This document shows positions 8,527 through 16,575 of a stretch of 64,000 nucleotides of DNA, piece after piece. Under the pieces are notes generated by a model. That model did no database searches and was not told where the DNA came from. It saw only the letters and a program-made list of their open reading frames with translations. Source of the DNA: JAJZEO01 sp964477345 (lineage in GTDB: Bacteria; Chlamydiota; Chlamydiia; Chlamydiales; 2-12-FULL-49-11); contig CAYZDL010000003.1 in NCBI GenBank assembly GCA_964477345.1, positions 1 to 64,000 of the forward strand, read 5' to 3'. Numbering within the stretch: position 1 is the first letter of the stretch; each line of letters opens with the position of its first letter. A program made the position numbers and the translations under genes.

Positions 8527-9896
8527 TTAAAGCGCTAAAAAATATTTTTTCGGTCGAGGAATTGAGGAAAAAGATTGTTTTTACATTTCTTCTACTCATA
8601 GTTTGTCGAATCGGTGCTTATGTTCCTGTTCCTGGAATTAATGCAGATGAAATAGTGAAGGCTTTTCAATTTGCCACTAAAGGTGGACAAAACCTTTTTC
8701 AATTAGTGGATATGTTTACAGGTGGTGCCTTTGCAAAGATGGCTATCATTGGTTTGGGTGTAATGCCGTACATTACGTCATCCATTATTTTGCAACTTTT
8801 GATGGCTTTAGTGCCCTCATTCAAACGCGAAGTGAAGGAAAATCCAGATCAAGGACGTAGAAAGATCGGTAAGTGGACTAGGATATTGACGCTAGTTTTA
8901 GCTTTGTTCCAGTCTTCCATGATGGCAAGAGAAGCTCTATATTTAAATTCGACTAACCCAGGGATTATCTATGACCCTGTGCTGGCGGTAAAGTTTTTTG
9001 GGTTTCCGTGGTTGTTTTATCTCCTCTTTATGGTGACTATGACAACTGGTACATTGTACTTGATGTGGTTAGGTGAGCAGATAACTGAAAAAGGGATTGG
9101 AAACGGCGTAAGTTTGATTATTACTGTGGGGATTTTGGCCTCATTACCCTCGACGATAGGCTTGTTAGTTTCTCAATTGAATCTAGAATCGCAAGAAATG
9201 GGTCAAATGACTTTTTCTTCATTGATTGTACTGGCCGCATTCTTTATAATGATCGTCGTTGGAACGATACTTATTATACAAGGAATGAGAAAGGTGCCTC
9301 TTCAGTACGCTAGAAGAGTATCTACAGAGCGTGAGTTGAAGACATCAGATGCTTATATTCCTCTCAAATTAAATTATGCAGGGGTAATACCAGTAATTTT
9401 TGCATCGGCTATATTGATGTTTCCAGCAACGATTGCTCAGTTTCTGGGAAAAGGCAGTGTGCTTGGAAATTTTGCATCGTATTTAGTTCCAGGAACTGTA
9501 GTGTATGCAACTTTGTACGTGGCTTTAATTGTGTTTTTCACGTTTTTTTGGACAGCATCACAATTTCAGCCTGATCAGATTGCCTCTGATATGAAAAGAA
9601 ATGGAGCCTTTATTCCTGGAATTAGGCAGGGGAAGGCAACCCAAGACTATCTTGAGAAGACGATGAACACAATTACACTCTTAGGAGCAGTAAGTTTGGC
9701 TTTCATTGCGATTCTTCCCATGATTGTAGGTAGGGTATTACACGTAGATCAAGCAGTTAGCCATTTTTTTGGGGGGACATCGCTTTTGATCATGGTGGGA
9801 GTGGTATTGGATACAATGAAACAAGTAGAATCGCATTTGCTTATGAATCGATATGATGGATTTATGAGTAGGAAAAAGGCAAAAGCAAGACTTTAA
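8523..9896 (+). CDS. secY: Preprotein translocase subunit SecY
   Basis: Channel-forming subunit of the Sec translocon in the inner membrane. Ten hydrophobic segments are visible in 457 residues. The first is preceded by the VEELRKKI amphipathic start, followed by the plug region (MFTGGAFAKMAIIGLGVMPY), and the QFQPDQIASDMKRNGAFIPG cytosolic loop sits late in the protein. It is translationally coupled to rplO. The exported proteins later in the window would depend on it. Confidence 0.97.
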   Translation: MIKALKNIFSVEELRKKIVFTFLLLIVCRIGAYVPVPGINADEIVKAFQFATKGGQNLFQLVDMFTGGAFAKMAIIGLGVMPYITSSIILQLLMALVPSFKREVKENPDQGRRKIGKWTRILTLVLALFQSSMMAREALYLNSTNPGIIYDPVLAVKFFGFPWLFYLLFMVTMTTGTLYLMWLGEQITEKGIGNGVSLIITVGILASLPSTIGLLVSQLNLESQEMGQMTFSSLIVLAAFFIMIVVGTILIIQGMRKVPLQYARRVSTERELKTSDAYIPLKLNYAGVIPVIFASAILMFPATIAQFLGKGSVLGNFASYLVPGTVVYATLYVALIVFFTFFWTASQFQPDQIASDMKRNGAFIPGIRQGKATQDYLEKTMNTITLLGAVSLAFIAILPMIVGRVLHVDQAVSHFFGGTSLLIMVGVVLDTMKQVESHLLMNRYDGFMSRKKAKARL

Positions 9897-9915
9897 CAAT
9901 AGGAAGATAGGGAAT

Positions 9916-10284
9916 ATGCCTAGGATAACAGGAGTAGACATTCCAAAAAAGAAGCGGCTAGAGGTAGCTTTGACTTACATCTATGGTGTAGGATTGAAGA
10001 GATCTCAAGACATTATCAAGGAACTTGGATTGAATTTGGATATGAAAGCTGAGGAATTGACTGAAGCACAAGCTGCACAGTTGACGACTTACATCCAGAC
10101 AACATACACAGTTGAAGGGGACCTGAGACGTGAAGTGCAAGGAAATATCAAACGTTTGATCTCAATTGGCTGTTATCGTGGGATTAGACATCGCTTAGGC
10201 TTGCCTGTTCGAGGACAAAGAACGTCGACCAATGCGAGAACGAGAAAAGGGAAGAAAAAAACGGTCGCTAATAAGAAGAAGTAG
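9916..10284 (+). CDS. rpsM: 30S ribosomal protein S13
   Basis: Small-subunit head protein contacting the P-site tRNA and forming bridge B1. Starts PRITGVDIPKKKRLEVALTY and has the C-terminal RGIRHRLGLPVRGQRT(S)TNARTRKG motif, ending in a lysine-rich tail. 122 residues. It directly follows secY; rpmJ and infA, which often lie between, are not present. Confidence 0.97.
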   Translation: MPRITGVDIPKKKRLEVALTYIYGVGLKRSQDIIKELGLNLDMKAEELTEAQAAQLTTYIQTTYTVEGDLRREVQGNIKRLISIGCYRGIRHRLGLPVRGQRTSTNARTRKGKKKTVANKKK

Positions 10285-10294
10285 GAGCTGATTT

Positions 10295-10711
10295 GTGGCA
10301 AAGAGTAAAGAAAAAGTCCAAAAAGTGATGAAAAAAAAGCCTGTAAAGGCGAAGAAAAAAAGACAGGTATCGTCTGGAATCGCTCACGTAAAGTCAACGT
10401 TTAATAACACGATCGTGACGATTACAGATCCTTCAGGCAATGTGATTGCTTGGTCATCTGCAGGAAAAGTTAACTTTTCTGGTTCAAAGAAGTCGTCTGG
10501 ATTTGCGGCGACAGTAGCTGCACAAGATGCTGGAAAGATCGCAAGTGGCTTAGGGATGAAAGAAGTTGAGGTAATGCTAAAAGGAGCTGGTGCAGGGCGT
10601 GAATCAGCAGTCAGAGGAATCGTTTCAGCAGGAATAACTGTGACGGTGATAAAAGATGTTACGCCTATTCCGCACAATGGGTGCAGACCTCGAAAGAGAA
10701 GAAGAGTATAG
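10295..10711 (+). CDS. rpsK: 30S ribosomal protein S11
   Basis: Platform protein of the small subunit near the E site. The start is a GTG preceded by AGGAG. The first 30 residues are a lysine-rich extension (KSKEKVQKVMKKKPVKAKKK). The conserved core follows: GIAHVKSTFNNTIVTITD, then the C-terminal DVTPIPHNGCRPRKRRRV. Length is 138 residues. Confidence 0.97.
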   Translation: MAKSKEKVQKVMKKKPVKAKKKRQVSSGIAHVKSTFNNTIVTITDPSGNVIAWSSAGKVNFSGSKKSSGFAATVAAQDAGKIASGLGMKEVEVMLKGAGAGRESAVRGIVSAGITVTVIKDVTPIPHNGCRPRKRRRV

Positions 10712-10747
10712 AATTACCAGGGTTATCCATATTAGGGGAGAAAAAAA

Positions 10748-11842
10748 ATGGCTGTAAAGTATGGCAAATTTGAATTACCAACAAAGATAAAAATCGAAGA
10801 ACCGAGCGCACCTGGTGAGGTTTGCCGCATTATTGCTGAACCCTTAGAGAGGGGTTTTGGGCATACACTGGGAAATTCTCTCAGAAGGATTATGCTCACT
10901 TCGCTTGAGGCACCAGCAATTATGTCTGTATGCATGGAGGACGTTCCCCATGAATATATGGCTGTTGAGGGAGTTATCGAAGATATGACTCACATTATTT
11001 TGAACTTAAAGACGGCACTTTTGAGAAAGCTCCCCACTGATGATGAATCACATTCTAGAGGGATGAAAACAGTTTCAGTAGATGTCGATGTTACCCAAGA
11101 CAAGCTTGACGCCGGTGGTGGACAGCACATAGTTACAGTGAAAGAATTATTTGGACATTCAGGATTTGATGTGATTAATCCGAACCAAAAGATTTTTACA
11201 GTAACGAAGCCGTTCTTGAAAAAGATCGTGTTCCGTGTAGGCATGGGACGTGGTTACTTGCCTGCAGAAAGTATCAATTTGCCCAATAAAGGGATCAATG
11301 AGATATTTATTGATGCTACATTCTCTCCAACAAGACGAGTTAATTACTATGTTGAAAACTGCCGTGTCGGTGGTGAGACAGACATGGATCGATTAGTTCT
11401 TGAAGTGGTGACTGATGGACGAGTATCAGCTAAGGAAGCTTTAACATTTGCAACACAAATTGGTATTCTCCACCTCTCTGTTTTCGATGAGCTGAAATTC
11501 CAAACAATCACTTATGAGGCTGAAGAAGAAGAAGAGAAATCTGAAAGAGATGCGATTCTCAATAAGCTGTCTTTGAAAATTTCTGAAATCGAGCTTTCTG
11601 TCCGTTCTACAAACTGCCTCTCACAGGCAAATATTGATACGATTGCGGAACTTGTAATTATGCCTGAGTCAGAAATGCTGAAATTTAGAAATTTCGGTAA
11701 GAAGTCTCTTAATGAAATTAAAGCTAAGCTCGAAGAGATGGGGCTTGGACTTGGAATGGATTTAACACGCTACGGTATTACAAGAGAGAATGTTAAAGAT
11801 ATTATCTCAGAAATGCAATTGGCTAAAAACGCCGCAGAGTAA
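10748..11842 (+). CDS. rpoA: RNA polymerase subunit alpha
   Basis: Dimeric assembly platform of RNA polymerase. The N-terminal domain shows the dimer-interface motif GFGHTLGNSLRRIMLTS (about residues 36-52). The C-terminal domain contains LSVRSTNCLSQANIDTI and FGKKSLNEIKAKL, which contact UP elements and activators. Length is 364 residues, slightly longer than in E. coli because of an acidic linker (EAEEEEEKSE). It lies between rpsK and rplQ, the standard alpha-operon order. Confidence 0.97.
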   Translation: MAVKYGKFELPTKIKIEEPSAPGEVCRIIAEPLERGFGHTLGNSLRRIMLTSLEAPAIMSVCMEDVPHEYMAVEGVIEDMTHIILNLKTALLRKLPTDDESHSRGMKTVSVDVDVTQDKLDAGGGQHIVTVKELFGHSGFDVINPNQKIFTVTKPFLKKIVFRVGMGRGYLPAESINLPNKGINEIFIDATFSPTRRVNYYVENCRVGGETDMDRLVLEVVTDGRVSAKEALTFATQIGILHLSVFDELKFQTITYEAEEEEEKSERDAILNKLSLKISEIELSVRSTNCLSQANIDTIAELVIMPESEMLKFRNFGKKSLNEIKAKLEEMGLGLGMDLTRYGITRENVKDIISEMQLAKNAAE

Positions 11843-11874
11843 GTAAAAGTAATTTGAATACAATAGGTTAGGAC

Positions 11875-12300
11875 ATGAGACATAGAAAAAGATCGACATC
11901 GCTAGGAAAGGATACAGCGCATCTAAAAGCCATGCTAAGAAATATGGCAAAGTCATTCATCATGCATGAAAAGATCTCTACAACTGTTGACAGAGCAAAA
12001 GAGTTAAGGAGAGTTGTAGAGCCTCTTATTACTTTGGCAAAAGAAGATAGCGTTCAAACAAGAAGAAGAGCGGTGAAGTTGCTTGGCGTTCGCTATAATG
12101 CACTCACTACCAAAGAAGCAAGAGCTGCAAAAGGTGGTGATCTAAGAGCCTATAACGACGACAGGAAGTTAATAAAGAAGCTTTTTGAAGAGATTGGTCC
12201 TAAGTTTAAAGAGAGACCTGGTGGATATACTCGAATCGTAAGAACGGGTTCAAGAATCGGTGACGCTGCTTCTACCTGTCTATTCGAGTCTGTGCAATAA
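11875..12300 (+). CDS. rplQ: 50S ribosomal protein L17
   Basis: Exit-tunnel neighbour of L22 and L32. Starts MRHRKRSTSLGKDTAHLKAML and carries the helix LRRVVEPLITLAKED. The C-terminal GGYTRIVRTGSRIGDAA segment is conserved. It is the last gene of the ribosomal block, and a hairpin follows within 15 bases. Confidence 0.97.
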   Translation: MRHRKRSTSLGKDTAHLKAMLRNMAKSFIMHEKISTTVDRAKELRRVVEPLITLAKEDSVQTRRRAVKLLGVRYNALTTKEARAAKGGDLRAYNDDRKLIKKLFEEIGPKFKERPGGYTRIVRTGSRIGDAASTCLFESVQ

Positions 12301-12310
12301 CCTGGGCTTG

Positions 12311-12351
12311 GGTTTATCTAATTAAGGCTTAATGAGTTTTAAGATAAATCC
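12311..12351 (+). terminator. Hairpin after rplQ, possible operon end
   Basis: GGTTTATCT at 12311-12319 pairs with AGATAAATCC at 12342-12351 with one bulged base. Inside the loop ATTAAGGCTTAAT is itself self-complementary, so the RNA could form a branched stem. No T-run follows immediately; a run of six T lies about 30 bases later. It may be a terminator or a processing site between the ribosomal operon and gapA. Confidence 0.35.
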
Positions 12352-12393
12352 ACGCCGCCTGATTACCCAATTAGGAATAAGATTTTTTCGGAC

Positions 12394-12423
12394 TTTACAG
12401 TTAAAAAAGATCTAATCTACAAT
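12394..12423 (+). promoter_or_regulatory. Candidate gapA promoter
   Basis: TTTACA at 12394-12399 and TACAAT at 12418-12423 are spaced by 18 bases, about 65 bases upstream of the gapA ATG. Good matches to sigma-70-type boxes in an intergenic region. Confidence 0.5.
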
Positions 12424-12488
12424 GAGGTATGGCAGTATAGATAGAGACCTGTTGCTTATAGGTCTAAATGTAAGGGAGTTAGAGCACT

Positions 12489-13496
12489 ATGACCCAAATT
12501 CGCGTAGCGATAAACGGCTTTGGGCGTATTGGGAGGATGGTATTTAGAGCTCTGGTGGACAATGCAGAGTTTGATGTTTGTCTAATCAATGATTTAGAGC
12601 CTATATCAATCTTAGCATATCTTCTCAAATACGATTCGGTCCATGGAAAGCTTAACAAAGAAGTGAACTATGATGACAATTTTCTCTATATAGGAGAAAA
12701 GAGGGTCCAAGTCTTTGCTGAGAAAGAGGCAAAGAATATTCCTTACAAGGAAATTTCTGTAGATTTTGTTATAGAAGCTACAGGACATTATACAAAATTA
12801 GAAAAGGCAAAAGAGCATTTGGTTTCCGGGGCTGTGTCGTATGTGATGATCACAGCACCTGCGGATGTACCCATGTTTGTAATGGGGGTAAACCATGCTA
12901 TGTTTGACCGTGAAAAAGATACCGTATTCTCGTGCGCTTCGTGTACGACTAATTGTCTTGCACCGATAGCAAAAGTATTACATGACAACTTTGGGATAGT
13001 AGAAGGATTAATGACGACGATCCATGCTGTAACTGCGACGCAAAAAGTTGTTGATGTAGCGGGAGGAAGAGATAAAAGAGCATGCCGTACAGCTCTTAGC
13101 AATATGGGGCCCTCTTCCACAGGTGCTGCGAAGGCCGTGGGGAAGGTAATACCCGAATTAGAAGGAAAATTAACAGGAACAGCTTTTCGTGTTCCCGTGA
13201 TTGATGTGTCAGTGGTTGATTTGACTGTGAGATTGGCAAAAAGCACAAGTTTAGATGACATTTCTGCTGCTATGAAAAAAGCAAGTGAAACTAACCTACA
13301 CAAAATCTTGGGATATACTGAAGAGGAACTAGTGTCGACAGATTTTATTGGATGTCCACTCTCAGCAGTGTACGATAAAACCGCAGGGATTCAATTAAAC
13401 CCCAACTTTTTTAAACTCGTTGCTTGGTATGACAATGAGTGGGGCTATGCCAATCGATGTGTCGACCTCATGCGCACCATAATGACAAATTGCTAA
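12489..13496 (+). CDS. gapA: Glyceraldehyde-3-phosphate dehydrogenase
   Basis: Glycolytic enzyme oxidising glyceraldehyde-3-phosphate to 1,3-bisphosphoglycerate with NAD. The Rossmann motif NGFGRIGR is at residues 9-16. An Asp at 35 in the NDL motif fits NAD preference. The catalytic cysteine is Cys152 in SCTTNC. The C-terminal WYDNEWGYANR is intact. Length is 335 residues. It has its own candidate promoter. The order rplQ-gapA-CT504-like gene is the chlamydial one. Confidence 0.97.
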   Translation: MTQIRVAINGFGRIGRMVFRALVDNAEFDVCLINDLEPISILAYLLKYDSVHGKLNKEVNYDDNFLYIGEKRVQVFAEKEAKNIPYKEISVDFVIEATGHYTKLEKAKEHLVSGAVSYVMITAPADVPMFVMGVNHAMFDREKDTVFSCASCTTNCLAPIAKVLHDNFGIVEGLMTTIHAVTATQKVVDVAGGRDKRACRTALSNMGPSSTGAAKAVGKVIPELEGKLTGTAFRVPVIDVSVVDLTVRLAKSTSLDDISAAMKKASETNLHKILGYTEEELVSTDFIGCPLSAVYDKTAGIQLNPNFFKLVAWYDNEWGYANRCVDLMRTIMTNC

Positions 13497-13542
13497 AGCA
13501 AAGGGTCAGTTGTGGATTGTGCCTACAAAAAAGAGGTGTATA

Positions 13543-14289
13543 ATGAATTTTACGCGTGAACCAATTATAGAAACAATCATCTCCGCCAAGGAGGGATACA
13601 AACTTTCCATTAAGAGCAGTAAATCGCCAGAGGCTGAAGAGTATCTTGTCGATGCTGTAGAAGTGGTTGCGTTTGGAGGGACTTTTTTTTACAGATGTCA
13701 GGAAAAGCCCAAAACATTTTTTATCCCAGCCGCTGATTTTGAAATTGTCGAAGTCAAAGAAGCAAGGATTTTAATTAAGAATCCTAACATTGATAAATCG
13801 ATAAAGATTGCTGGAGGAAAAGAGGCATCTAAACCTTCAAGAGACGAAGATGAATCTTTAGATGAGCCTAAAGAGGAAACTTCACCAAGGATGTCTACGG
13901 CACCTTCTCCGCAACAAGAGCAAAAAAGGGATAAAAAGAGGGGAAGAAGAGGGAAGACAAAATCGAACGAGCCAGGAGCAAAACCGACTGCACAATTTGG
14001 ATCAGAAACTTCCCCGGTCGAAATGGTGCCAAGACCTACGGTCTTCAGCCACCTACTTACCCCCCCACCTGGTCTAATTTCAGACACGATAGAGCGCTAT
14101 AAACAAGCGGCTGAGGAAGTCCCTACTACGCTCACTCTAGAAGAAGATATGAATCCTCATAAAAAGCACAAAGCTAAGGAAGAAGAGATTCATCAAGATC
14201 TTCAACCTGAGGAGACTTCATCATTTGATCCTGGAGAATTTCGGACAGAATCAATGGCTGAGATCATGATCCACGACGAAACACAGTAA
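13543..14289 (+). CDS. Conserved chlamydial hypothetical protein (CT504 position)
   Basis: Function unknown. The first 90 residues look like a compact mixed alpha/beta domain. Residues about 95-150 are charged and low-complexity, with an acidic part, then a very basic KRDKKRGRRGKTK stretch that could bind nucleic acid. The C-terminal third is acidic and probably disordered. A TTG at 13510 would add 11 residues, but AGAGGTG lies just before the ATG at 13543. It directly follows gapA, matching the C. trachomatis position of CT504; homology is inferred from position, not shown by alignment. Confidence 0.7.
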   Translation: MNFTREPIIETIISAKEGYKLSIKSSKSPEAEEYLVDAVEVVAFGGTFFYRCQEKPKTFFIPAADFEIVEVKEARILIKNPNIDKSIKIAGGKEASKPSRDEDESLDEPKEETSPRMSTAPSPQQEQKRDKKRGRRGKTKSNEPGAKPTAQFGSETSPVEMVPRPTVFSHLLTPPPGLISDTIERYKQAAEEVPTTLTLEEDMNPHKKHKAKEEEIHQDLQPEETSSFDPGEFRTESMAEIMIHDETQ

Positions 14290-14320
14290 CTACTTTAAAC
14301 AAATTAGCCACTCTGCTAGA

Positions 14321-14351
14321 ATTCCACCACCTAACGCTCAGGTGGTGGAAT
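14321..14351 (+). repeat. Perfect 12-bp inverted repeat between tRNA-Leu leader and tRNA body
   Basis: ATTCCACCACCT at 14321-14332 is the exact reverse complement of AGGTGGTGGAAT at 14340-14351, with a 7-base loop. The right arm is tRNA-Leu positions 5-16, covering part of the acceptor strand and D-arm, so the leader competes with the tRNA fold. Confidence 0.9.
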
Positions 14352-14418
14352 GGTAGACACAAAGGACTTAAAATCCTTTGGGAGCAATCCCGTGCGGGTT
14401 CGAGTCCCGCCCCGAGCA
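14336..14418 (+). tRNA. tRNA-Leu (anticodon UAA)
   Basis: An 83-base cloverleaf with a long variable arm, as expected of a class II tRNA. The anticodon stem AAGGA/TCCTT encloses the loop CTTAAAA, giving anticodon TAA. The variable arm is GGGA...TCCC. The T-arm is GCGGG-TTCGAGT-CCCGC. The acceptor GCTCAGG pairs with CCCGAGC except for an A-C mismatch at pair 5. The discriminator is A; CCA is not encoded. It lies on the same strand as and 46 bases after the CT504-like gene. Confidence 0.95.
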
Positions 14419-14461
14419 TCTTCTTCGACAGAAAAAATAATTATCTTCAACGTAGGAAAGT

Positions 14462-15037
14462 ATGAGACACATTGGATTGTTGATTTTATCGATTAATTTA
14501 CTCTTTGCAACTATCTATTGTGACGGGGAAAAAATGAATTTAAAAAGTGGAGCGTCAGGGATGGAATATAGCGTCCAAAAGCAAGATCAGAGGTTGTTTA
14601 TTGGGTATGAATTGAGAACAAATAATAACGAATGTTCTGTTGCTATGCCTGCTCACAAGAATAGATTTTTCCAAGAAGGTTTTTATGCAAAGATTCCCAA
14701 CAAGTTAAATGGGAACATTTTTGCCCTTTATACAGATTATGAAGGTGATTATACAAAACCATATTCATGGATCCTTGGATGCGAAGTGTCTAGCTTAGAT
14801 GAAGTGCCTGTTGGCCTAGTCGCAAAAGTGATTCCTCAGGGGAACTATGCGGTTTACACAACAGAGGGGAAGTTTCCCCAAGGGTTAATTGCTGCATGGC
14901 AATCTATTTGGAGCTCTAATCTGTCACGCGCTTACACAAGCGACTTTGAACTATATAGCGCCGACTTTAATCCTGAGACTAATCCAGAAGTGAAAGTATA
15001 TATCGCCATAGAATCATCGCAAGATGGGGCGATATAA
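14462..15037 (+). CDS. Exported GyrI/Cass2-like effector-binding domain protein
   Basis: The N-terminus (about residues 1-21) is a signal peptide with a long hydrophobic core. The rest resembles the stand-alone AraC-effector-binding / GyrI-like / Cass2 family. Family-like features are the LGCEVSSLDEVPVGLVAK segment, the QGNYAVYTTEGKFPQGL segment, a following helix with WQSIWSS, and the ending FNPETNPEVKVYIAIE. Such domains bind small, often cationic, amphipathic molecules. Most known members are cytosolic or fused to regulators, so the signal peptide is unusual. Ligand unknown. The domain call is from pattern recognition. Confidence 0.65.
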   Translation: MRHIGLLILSINLLFATIYCDGEKMNLKSGASGMEYSVQKQDQRLFIGYELRTNNNECSVAMPAHKNRFFQEGFYAKIPNKLNGNIFALYTDYEGDYTKPYSWILGCEVSSLDEVPVGLVAKVIPQGNYAVYTTEGKFPQGLIAAWQSIWSSNLSRAYTSDFELYSADFNPETNPEVKVYIAIESSQDGAI

Positions 15038-15049
15038 TACTCTCTTCTC

Positions 15050-16423
15050 TTAAGATAAGGGTCTTGGGTTACTAAAGAGTTTTTTAAGTATGTGAGCTTT
15101 TAAAAAGAGGCACATTTGTGAATACCTCGTTTTAACAGATATGGGGGTGTAACAGTGTCCAGTCGACGTAGCGTCTAACAAAGCCTGTACAGAAGCGATT
15201 GTTGGCCGTAGAGCGCTCCGATAAGCTTCTAGGGCGTCCCGGTAAGCTTTTAAGTCCTTCCGATAAGCTTCCAAGTCTTTTTTTAAAGGATATTTACCAT
15301 GGTATTGTAAGGGATTGTGATGATATTCCCATCCCAAATCTACATCAGCTCTCCCTGGAAGATCTTCTTGTAAAGCAGAGCGTAGAACCTCACCTAATTG
15401 TAGATAATGTAGATCAGTATAAGGAGAAGGGGAAGATATTCCGTTAAAAGAAGGATCCACACAATAGTAGCATTCCCAGGTGGGACCAAAGCCTAATAGA
15501 TAAGCTAGAGCTTGGTTCTCGTGGTCAGATCGAGTGGCAAGAGAAATTTGAATTATACGACTATACAAGCTATTAGATTTGAAATTTCGTAGGTAGCAGC
15601 GAGGGTTAAAAAGAGCAAGAGGCCTCTCATTCACTGTGCAACATTCATCAAGTCTTAGTGTTGGGATCTCTGCAGCAATAACACATAGAAGTTTGGTGAT
15701 ATCACTTGAGTGTTCTGAGTGGTGTGTTGCTTTCCTGCAAGGCTTTATTCCAAGGATGACTAGAAGAGATTCTATGGCTATTTTCCGTTTTCGGTGCTCT
15801 TCTGGATTATTTTGAGCGTTTGCTTCAGCTCGTTTTTGAATATAGACGATTAGTTCTTTTACACTCGGAAGTTGCCACTTTTCTTCAATGCTCTTCATTG
15901 CGCGTCCAAGTTCTCTCTGTTCTTCTTCTGTAAATTCCTCTAGTCGTTTAAGAGTAAAATCGTGATTTGCCATAAGCCGACTTACCGCTCCCCTCAGAAG
16001 ATTTTGCTCTTCTAGGGTAAAAGGGGTTCTTACTGTTGCCGTCTCTTGCGGATCGATATCCAAATCTAAGAAGCTAGAAGCTTGTTCAGAAGTCTGATCA
16101 TTGATGGAAGAAAGAGGAATACCAAAATTAACGGTTATTGTTTTCTGAAAAAACAATGATCTGACACTTTCAAAACACAGAGCAATACCCAACGAGCAAA
16201 GAACAATCATAATTCCTAAAGCACACCGCCCTATGCGATCTAAACAAGAAAGGTTGCGGAATTTCTGTCCAATTAATTGATATTTTGGGGTTCCCTCTGC
16301 AATATTTGGTTGGCACTTTGCATCAACAATTTGACCGTATCTATCGAATTCAGGTACATCGTTCCAGGCCGCAAATTTTTGCTCTAGTTCGAGGGCGTTA
16401 TTGAGAATCATGAAATCAGTCAT
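15050..16423 (-). CDS. Membrane-anchored hypothetical protein with AYR heptad repeats
   Basis: No recognised family. Residues 1-65 are soluble, and one hydrophobic segment spans about residues 66-92. A long charged helical region follows, rich in Glu and Arg, then a mixed domain with several cysteines. Near the C-terminus three 7-residue repeats ending in AYR occur in tandem, encoded by a 21-base periodicity. It has its own TTGACT/TATAAT promoter and a short leader. A lone central hydrophobic stretch in a lineage-specific chlamydial protein would fit a secreted membrane-inserting effector, but that is inference only. Confidence 0.65.
   Translation of the reverse strand: MTDFMILNNALELEQKFAAWNDVPEFDRYGQIVDAKCQPNIAEGTPKYQLIGQKFRNLSCLDRIGRCALGIMIVLCSLGIALCFESVRSLFFQKTITVNFGIPLSSINDQTSEQASSFLDLDIDPQETATVRTPFTLEEQNLLRGAVSRLMANHDFTLKRLEEFTEEEQRELGRAMKSIEEKWQLPSVKELIVYIQKRAEANAQNNPEEHRKRKIAIESLLVILGIKPCRKATHHSEHSSDITKLLCVIAAEIPTLRLDECCTVNERPLALFNPRCYLRNFKSNSLYSRIIQISLATRSDHENQALAYLLGFGPTWECYYCVDPSFNGISSPSPYTDLHYLQLGEVLRSALQEDLPGRADVDLGWEYHHNPLQYHGKYPLKKDLEAYRKDLKAYRDALEAYRSALRPTIASVQALLDATSTGHCYTPISVKTRYSQMCLFLKAHILKKLFSNPRPLS
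15210..15290. repeat. 21-bp tandem periodicity inside a coding region
   Basis: CGATAAGCTT at 15219-15228, CGGTAAGCTT at 15240-15249 and CGATAAGCTT at 15261-15270 recur at exactly 21-base spacing. The unit encodes a heptad ending AYR on the minus strand. Confidence 0.8.
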
Positions 16424-16454
16424 AAAATTATTTATCCAATTTATCTATTGATTA

Positions 16455-16484
16455 ATTATAATGTTTTTAAGTTATATAAGTCAA
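16455..16484 (-). promoter_or_regulatory. Promoter of the heptad-repeat membrane protein gene
   Basis: Read on the minus strand, TTGACT (16484-16479) and TATAAT (16460-16455) are spaced by 18 bases. The start codon at 16423 lies about 30 bases downstream. Both boxes are close to consensus in a very AT-rich intergenic region. Confidence 0.6.
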
Positions 16485-16510
16485 AATATCCAGATTGCTT
16501 TTATAATATT

Positions 16511-16538
16511 TTGAAATTAAACACCTTGATGTTATAAT
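16511..16538 (+). promoter_or_regulatory. Promoter of the FAD monooxygenase-like gene
   Basis: TTGAAA at 16511-16516 and TATAAT at 16533-16538 are spaced by 16 bases, about 38 bases upstream of the ATG at 16576. It is divergent from the promoter at 16455-16484; the two -35 boxes are about 27 bases apart. Confidence 0.6.
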
Positions 16539-16575
16539 AATTGTATTATTAATATAATTTTAATGGATTAACTTT

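Noticed and set aside
12788..13303. 171-codon ORF antisense to gapA
   Set aside because: It lies wholly inside a clear GAPDH gene with no ribosome-binding site; it is a codon-bias shadow.
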